Program-made: the position numbers and the translations under genes
DNA from: Collinsella sp.
GTDB lineage: Bacteria > Actinomycetota > Coriobacteriia > Coriobacteriales > Coriobacteriaceae
Length of the DNA stretch: 64,000 nt
NCBI GenBank assembly: GCA_019419645.1
Contig: DXZN01000002.1
Coordinates: 1 to 64,000 of the forward strand
Direction of reading: 5' to 3'
Shown here: positions 59,397 to 64,000 of the stretch, piece by piece
How the letters are laid out: every line of letters begins with the position of its first letter
Position numbering within the stretch: position 1 is the stretch's first letter
The notes under the pieces: generated by a model
What the model saw: the letters and a program-made list of their open reading frames with translations, nothing else
What the model was told of the DNA's origin: nothing
Database searches by the model: none

Positions 59397-61154
59397 CTAC
59401 TCGGCATCCTCGACCTCATACGAATCCGCCTCGGCTGGCTCATCGTTCGTCTCTGTCGCGGCCCCGCGCGCCTCGTCAAACGCTGCTTTCATGGTCTTGT
59501 TGCCCCACGTGAGCTTGCGAATGGTAAGATCGTCGGCTTTCTTGTTGGCAAGGCGCAGATTGTTCTCGGAGGACAGCAACGCCTCCTTGGTTTTCTGCAG
59601 ATGGCTAATCGTCTTGTCGATCTCATCGATTGCCGTTTGGAACTTGCGGCTCGCGATCTCGTAGTTGCGGCCGAAATCGTTCTTGAACTTCTCCATCTTG
59701 GCTTCGAAGTTCGTGACATCGATATTCTGCTGCTTGTACTCCGCCAGCTCCTGCTTATAGCGAAGCGAACCCATGGCGGCATTGCGTAGCAGCGTAATGA
59801 TGGGAATGAAGAACTGCGGGCGGATCACATACATCTTCTCGTAGCGATAGCTCACGTCCACGATTCCCGCGTTGTAAAGCTCGCTCTCGGGCTCGAGCAG
59901 CGTGCAGAGCACCGCGTACTCACAGCCTTTCTGGCGACGATCGTGATCGAGTTTCTTAAAGAAGTCCTCGTTTTTATGCTTGGTCGCGGTCTCGTCGTTC
60001 TCGTTTTTCATCTCGAACATAATCGAAATGACCTCGTTGCCGCTCGCGTCGCGCTCACGGAAAATGAAGTCTCCCTTGGTGCCCTCGGATGCATCGTTAT
60101 CTTTCTCGAAGTACGCATTGGGAAACGCCGTCATGCGCAGACGGTTAAACTCGGTCTCGCAGTGCTGCTCGAGCGACTCGCCCACCATCTTGGTGGACAG
60201 GCGAACCTTCATGTCCTTAAGGCGCTCAATCTCTTCATCCTTGTAGCGAATCAGGTCATCGCTCGCGCGCTTGGCCTGCGCAAGCTCGAGCTCGTGTGCC
60301 GCCTTGGCTTGCTCCTCGCGAGAATCGCGCACCGCCAGCTCGCTCGTCAGTTTGGCACGTGCCTCATCGCGCTCTCGCTCCGCCGCGGCGACCGCCTCTG
60401 ACAGGTTCATTTTTGCCATCAGTTCCTGCTCGCGCAGCTGGGCACGCAGGCCCTCGGCCTCTTGCTCGGACTGAGCCTTTGCGGCGGAAAACTTCTCTTG
60501 CACCTTCGCGCGATAGTCAGTAAGCGCGCGCTCGGCCTCGCTGCGAGCGGCATCGAGCTCACGCTGCGACTCTGCCGCGGCAGCGGCAAGCGCCATCTCC
60601 TGGGCCTTGTCCGCCGCGGCGATCCTGGCCTGCAGCTCGGCAATCTGAGCGTCGCGCGCGGACAGGTCGTTTTGAGCAGCATTGCGTGCCGCCGCCTCGG
60701 CAAGCCTGGCTTCATCATCTTTGCGCTCCAACTGCGCACGTAAATTGTCGATCTCGCGCTGAAGCTCGGCATTCTCCTTTTGAGCATCGGAACGAGCCTC
60801 AACCGCCGCGCGCTGACTTGCACTCTCGCGCTCTGCGGCAGCGCCTTCGAGCTTGGCGCGCAGCTCGGCAAGCTCAGCGTCGCGCTTGGCAACCTCTTGT
60901 GCCAGCTGCTGAGCTGCAGCGTTCTTCTGCTCGACAAGCTGAGCGTCGCGCTGAGACTCTGCCTTTTGCAAAGCAGCCGTCGAGCGCGAGCGCTCAAGCT
61001 CCAGTGCCTGCTCGCCCTCGCGCTGGACCGCCTTCACGCGCTCGTCCAGGTCGCGCGAGAACTCGGCATCGCGCACCTGCTTGACGATATCCGCATAACC
61101 GGACGCATCGACCTTAAAAACTTCGCCGCAATGCGGGCACTTGATCTCGTTCAT
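59397..61154 (-). CDS. DUF2130 protein with zinc-finger start and long coiled coil
   Basis: A 585-residue protein: CPHCG metal site at residues 6-10, a very long Ala/Glu/Arg-rich coiled coil (about 20-300), and a C-terminal DUF2130 domain (about 310-530; [57 protein letters not shown]), which resembles a PD-(D/E)XK-type nuclease fold in its ExK-like elements. Function unknown; a DNA-related or structural role has been suggested for the family. ATG with GAGGAG upstream. Confidence 0.82.
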   Translation of the reverse strand: MNEIKCPHCGEVFKVDASGYADIVKQVRDAEFSRDLDERVKAVQREGEQALELERSRSTAALQKAESQRDAQLVEQKNAAAQQLAQEVAKRDAELAELRAKLEGAAAERESASQRAAVEARSDAQKENAELQREIDNLRAQLERKDDEARLAEAAARNAAQNDLSARDAQIAELQARIAAADKAQEMALAAAAAESQRELDAARSEAERALTDYRAKVQEKFSAAKAQSEQEAEGLRAQLREQELMAKMNLSEAVAAAERERDEARAKLTSELAVRDSREEQAKAAHELELAQAKRASDDLIRYKDEEIERLKDMKVRLSTKMVGESLEQHCETEFNRLRMTAFPNAYFEKDNDASEGTKGDFIFRERDASGNEVISIMFEMKNENDETATKHKNEDFFKKLDHDRRQKGCEYAVLCTLLEPESELYNAGIVDVSYRYEKMYVIRPQFFIPIITLLRNAAMGSLRYKQELAEYKQQNIDVTNFEAKMEKFKNDFGRNYEIASRKFQTAIDEIDKTISHLQKTKEALLSSENNLRLANKKADDLTIRKLTWGNKTMKAAFDEARGAATETNDEPAEADSYEVEDAE

Positions 61155-61212
61155 GGCAGCTCCTCGATGGACGCAAATTTCAACCGCCTACACTCTACCG
61201 CGCAGCACGGAC

Positions 61213-61247
61213 AAAAAAGGCGCCGCCGCCATAATGGCAACGGCGCC
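61213..61247 (-). terminator. Terminator downstream of the ChbG-like gene
   Basis: GGCGCCG (61219-61225) with CGGCGCC (61241-61247) plus inner GCC/GGC pairs, and six Ts on the minus strand (61218-61213). Confidence 0.85.
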
Positions 61248-61293
61248 AGATCCACCACAAAGGCGACTGTCCCCTTTGTGGTGACTTGGGTCC

Positions 61294-62058
61294 TTACAGG
61301 TCGCGGTAGTCGATCAGGCGAAGATCAGGTTGAGACTCAAGCCAAGTGCGAAGCTCGGGGTCGATCAGCGCATCGACTTCCTTGGTGCGGTCGGTAGTGA
61401 GCGAGCTGTTCTCCAGGATAAAACGATCGAGATAGCCCGGATGGCACACAAAGACGACCGTCTCGCCGTCCACCATCTCGCGAACCGTCTGCATGATTGC
61501 CTCTTTGGGCTCGTAGCCCGGCTCCATCGAGCGCATCACCATGCGCAGATCAGTATCTCCGCAATGCACCACAGCCGCGGGGTCGAAGCTCGCCTTTTGC
61601 TCCTTAAGGCCCAGCTCCTGAGCAACCGCCGAGATCGCCCGGTTAAGGTTTTTGCTCATGACGGCATGGGCCTCAAAGTAATCGGGCTCGCGGCCCACGA
61701 TCTCGACAAAGCGGTCATGCTGCGCGCGGATCTCGATGCAGGCCTCGTCGAAGTCTATCAACTCCTCGCCGCGCTTAAAATGATCGCGGAAGGTACGGCT
61801 GCTATGGAACTCGCCGTTCTCGTTGAGCATGCTCGGAATGAGCGCCGGGTCGGCACACGGCTTGCCCAGGCACACGTTGGTGTGCTGACCCACCGCAATG
61901 CCGACATCCGCCACGAGCGACCAGCCACGCTCGGCCTCGGGCATATTGGGCATAAGTCCCGCCGAGCGCACCAGGCCCTCATTGATACTGCGGGCAATCC
62001 CCAGGTTAACGGCATACGAATAACCGATATCGTCGGCACGAATGAGCAATTGCTTCAT
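61294..62058 (-). CDS. ChbG/HpnK (YdjC) family carbohydrate deacetylase
   Basis: A 254-residue metal-dependent deacetylase: RADDIGYS (Asp9, Asp10) at the start, GQHTNVCLG with a metal-site His, FEAHAVM, and VVFVCHPGYLD near the end. ChbG removes acetyl groups from oligosaccharides such as chitobiose or cellobiose derivatives before hydrolysis. ATG 62058 with GGGGGT upstream is preferred over ATG 62070. The adjacent PTS EIIBC gene, 77 bases upstream on the same strand, may supply its substrate. Confidence 0.85.
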   Translation of the reverse strand: MKQLLIRADDIGYSYAVNLGIARSINEGLVRSAGLMPNMPEAERGWSLVADVGIAVGQHTNVCLGKPCADPALIPSMLNENGEFHSSRTFRDHFKRGEELIDFDEACIEIRAQHDRFVEIVGREPDYFEAHAVMSKNLNRAISAVAQELGLKEQKASFDPAAVVHCGDTDLRMVMRSMEPGYEPKEAIMQTVREMVDGETVVFVCHPGYLDRFILENSSLTTDRTKEVDALIDPELRTWLESQPDLRLIDYRDL

Positions 62059-62135
62059 ATTGACCCCCATCTACGGAAAGGGACACTTGAAGCGCAGCCA
62101 AGTGCCCCAGATAATTGTCCTACCGAACGGATGCT

Positions 62136-63584
62136 TTAGGCTTTGGCGGCAGCAGCGTCTTCGTCGAGCTGCTCCTTGGTAAAGCCAAAGAAGTAGGCGA
62201 TGGCAGCGGCGGCAACAAATGCAGTGCCCGATGCAACGCAGCCCCATACGAGATTAGCAGTTCCGCCTGCAACATAACCTGTAATACCAAGGATATTAGT
62301 TGCGCCCAAAACATACGTGGTCACATTAGTGAGAGCCGCGATCAGGCCGCCGATAGCGCCGCCCGCGACCATGGCACCCAGGCAGCGAGTATACTTAAAG
62401 CCGCAGCCATACAGCGCGGGCTCCGTCACGCCACCGACAATGCCGGAGAGCAAGAAACCAAGCATAGCGCCCTTTTCGTCGACCTCCTTAAGGCGCAGGA
62501 AGGCACCGAAGGCCATGCCCCACGTGGCGAACTGAGCGATAGCACCCGCGACCATAACGCAGGAGTCAGACCCTGAGGTGAGCACCTGCACAATGCCGAG
62601 GGCAATCAGAACCTGGTGCATACCGGTCATAACCAGGAACTCCCAAAGCGCAGCAATGGCGACGAGGGAGAGGATCGTGACGATGCCGCCAGCGTTTCCG
62701 AGGCCGAACATAAAGTTGCCGACCAGGTCGCCCAGAATGGAACCAATCGGAGCTAGGGCGCACAGGGAAACGGGGGTCATCACAGCCATGGTGCACACGG
62801 GCACAAACACCGTGGAGAGCATGTCGGGGATGATCTTCTTCATGAACTTCTCGACGACCATCAGCACCGGCATAGACAGCAGCATGGGGAGCACGGTCGC
62901 AGAATAGTTGTTCAGCTGAGCCGGGAGCACGCCGTAAACCATCGTGGTCGTAGCACCCGAATCCGCCGCAGCGTTGACCAGCGTCATGAACTCAGGGGCA
63001 ATGAGCACGCCGCCGAGCATCATGCCGAGCGGCTGGCTGCAGCCGAGCTGCTTTGCGGCAGCCCAACCCAGATAAACAGGGAGGAAATAATAGCCTGCGT
63101 TGTAAATCCAGTTGTAGAAGAAGTTGTAGATGTCGGAATCAGCAGACCAGATACCGAGCATGCCGTCGCCGCAAAGTACGGCAAGTGTGCGGAACATGGC
63201 GGCGCCCATGATAATGGGGATCGTCATGCACATTGTCTTGGACAGGTAGTTAAGGGCCTTCTTGCCTGCAGTCTTGACCGTCAGTGGCTCCTTGATGCCG
63301 TCATCGAGGTTCTCGTCAATGGAGCCTTCGCCCTTGACGCCCAGCGCAATGGCGGCGTCATAGACCTTCGGCACGTTCTGGCCAATGATGACCTGATACT
63401 GGCCGCCAGACCACTGTGCACCCAGCACGCCCTTGATCTTCTTTACTTCATCGTCATTGGGAATGGACTGATCCTTGAGGTTCAGACGCAGGCGGGTCAT
63501 GCAGTGCGTCGCGTTCGTCACATTGGAGGCGCCGCCGACGGCAGCAAGCACGTCCTCGGCAATCTTCTTGTTATCGACAGCCAT
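62136..63584 (-). CDS. PTS beta-glucoside-type transporter, EIIBC component
   Basis: A 482-residue PTS permease. EIIB occupies about 1-85 with the phosphorylated Cys28 in THCMTRLRLNLKD; EIIC follows with about ten membrane segments (GDGMLGIWSADS, FLPVYLGWAAAKQLG, GGVTEPALYG). It resembles the sucrose/trehalose/beta-glucoside family but lacks a fused EIIA, so it borrows a separate EIIA. ATG 63584 with AAGGG upstream is preferred over the longer frame. A RAT/terminator precedes it, indicating antitermination by the neighbouring BglG-type protein. Confidence 0.92.
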   Translation of the reverse strand: MAVDNKKIAEDVLAAVGGASNVTNATHCMTRLRLNLKDQSIPNDDEVKKIKGVLGAQWSGGQYQVIIGQNVPKVYDAAIALGVKGEGSIDENLDDGIKEPLTVKTAGKKALNYLSKTMCMTIPIIMGAAMFRTLAVLCGDGMLGIWSADSDIYNFFYNWIYNAGYYFLPVYLGWAAAKQLGCSQPLGMMLGGVLIAPEFMTLVNAAADSGATTTMVYGVLPAQLNNYSATVLPMLLSMPVLMVVEKFMKKIIPDMLSTVFVPVCTMAVMTPVSLCALAPIGSILGDLVGNFMFGLGNAGGIVTILSLVAIAALWEFLVMTGMHQVLIALGIVQVLTSGSDSCVMVAGAIAQFATWGMAFGAFLRLKEVDEKGAMLGFLLSGIVGGVTEPALYGCGFKYTRCLGAMVAGGAIGGLIAALTNVTTYVLGATNILGITGYVAGGTANLVWGCVASGTAFVAAAAIAYFFGFTKEQLDEDAAAAKA

Positions 63585-63722
63585 GTCGAATCCCTTCTCT
63601 TCCAACTAAAGGCCGTGGGACTTCACGGCACCAAGACGCACAATTCCGCTCGCGCCTGCGCAGCGCGCGACATCAGTTGGCAAGAGATTGATTTGCATGT
63701 GATTCCCGGGTGGATCGACATG

Positions 63723-63815
63723 AAAAAGCCCCGCGCACAACCGACAGAGACCCAATTATGGCCTCGGCAGAATCGGTAGTGCCTCTCGGAGCTGCGCCGT
63801 GAGTAACACCCAACA
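63723..63815 (-). promoter_or_regulatory. Probable RAT antiterminator overlapping a terminator
   Basis: On the minus strand, 63815-63781 reads TGGGTGTTACTCACGGCGCA and then GCTCCGAGAGG, resembling the BglG/LicT RNA target (GGxTGTTACTGxxxxxGCAGGCxxxACC). Its second half (GCGCAGCTCCGAGAG) can pair with CTCTGTCGGTTGTGCGC (63749-63733), followed by GGGGC and TTTTT at 63727-63723. So bound antiterminator would block the terminator and allow the EIIBC gene to be read. Confidence 0.55.
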
Positions 63816-63923
63816 CACGGCGAGTATATGCGGCAGATGCGTTCGTTGCGGCTCAGATTACCGACGAACGGTAGCAAACGACCCGCGAACGGTCGCCATG
63901 ACGGAAAGGAAATACCAGAGAGC

Positions 63924-64000
63924 CTATTTATCCGAGTGGACAGAAGTCACGCGATTCACATGCATGATCAGATAGACGAGCTCCTCTTGGGCCAATGGCT
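63924..64000 (-). CDS. BglG/LicT-family antiterminator, C-terminal end (partial)
   Basis: The frame entering from the right edge encodes LAQEELVYLIMHVNRVTS and stops at TAG (63926-63924). This is the characteristic end of PRD-2 of BglG/LicT antiterminators (EELAYLTIHI.RV). Only about 25 residues are inside the window. It lies upstream of the RAT and PTS gene in the order known from licT-bglP. Confidence 0.75.
   Translation of the reverse strand, partial: PLAQEELVYLIMHVNRVTSVHSDK

Overview
The window reads as a chromosomal segment of a high-GC, anaerobic, gut-type actinobacterium of the class Coriobacteriia, most likely Collinsella or a close relative. This is an inference from gene content and codon use: a clostridial-type long PurL, a flavin-based electron-confurcating lactate dehydrogenase with EtfAB, PTS sugar uptake with a BglG-type antiterminator, a BASS-family transporter and a BaiA-like short-chain dehydrogenase. 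No 16S gene is present, so the species cannot be fixed.

Layout. 1-2.9 kb: the end of an unassigned structured stretch, an XRE membrane regulator, the infC-rpmI-rplT operon (infC appears to start at ATA behind a leader terminator), and a tRNA-Leu(CAA) followed by a duplicated copy of its own 3' end. 2.9-12.2 kb: a transglutaminase-like protein, class II aldolase, a metallo-beta-lactamase hydrolase, Rel, and a RecJ exonuclease fused to a RecQ-like helicase, all on the minus strand. 12.4-17 kb: a BASS transporter, DUF4931 and CutC, then a PadR/HAAS/DUF4097 cluster whose last gene is cut off and followed by decayed ParB and IS110 pieces. 17-21.8 kb: a complete branched-chain amino acid ABC transporter (livJHMGF order). 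22-31.5 kb: homoserine dehydrogenase, a BaiA-like SDR, an alternating repeat array, a cation/proton antiporter, PurL and an EamA transporter.

31.5-39.6 kb: a diguanylate cyclase, a KdgT-like permease, an AzlCD exporter, an HD-domain protein, and the three-gene lactate dehydrogenase/EtfB/EtfA operon. 40-43.2 kb: five small secreted or membrane proteins of unknown function in one apparent operon. 43.3-49.7 kb: a DUF554 protein and a three-gene cassette (TerB_N protein, BrxD-like ATPase, Lhr/BrxHI-like helicase) that resembles a detached module of BREX-type defence. 49.7-59.3 kb: a spermidine-synthase-like protein, a bacterial Elp3, an XRE/DUF4097 pair, two methyltransferases (one TrmB) and a Ski2-like helicase. 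59.4-64 kb: DUF2130, a ChbG-type deacetylase, a PTS EIIBC gene preceded by a probable RAT antiterminator/terminator, and the C-terminal end of a BglG/LicT antiterminator.

The best candidates for something under-described are the TerB_N/BrxD/helicase cassette, the unknown secreted-protein operon, the RecJ-RecQ fusion, and several families of non-coding inverted repeats: six 15-bp units alternating every ~31 bp at 24.7 kb, and 119-bp inverted repeats at 4.6 and 56.4 kb. All assignments are from reading sequence and remembered family features; no database search was run.
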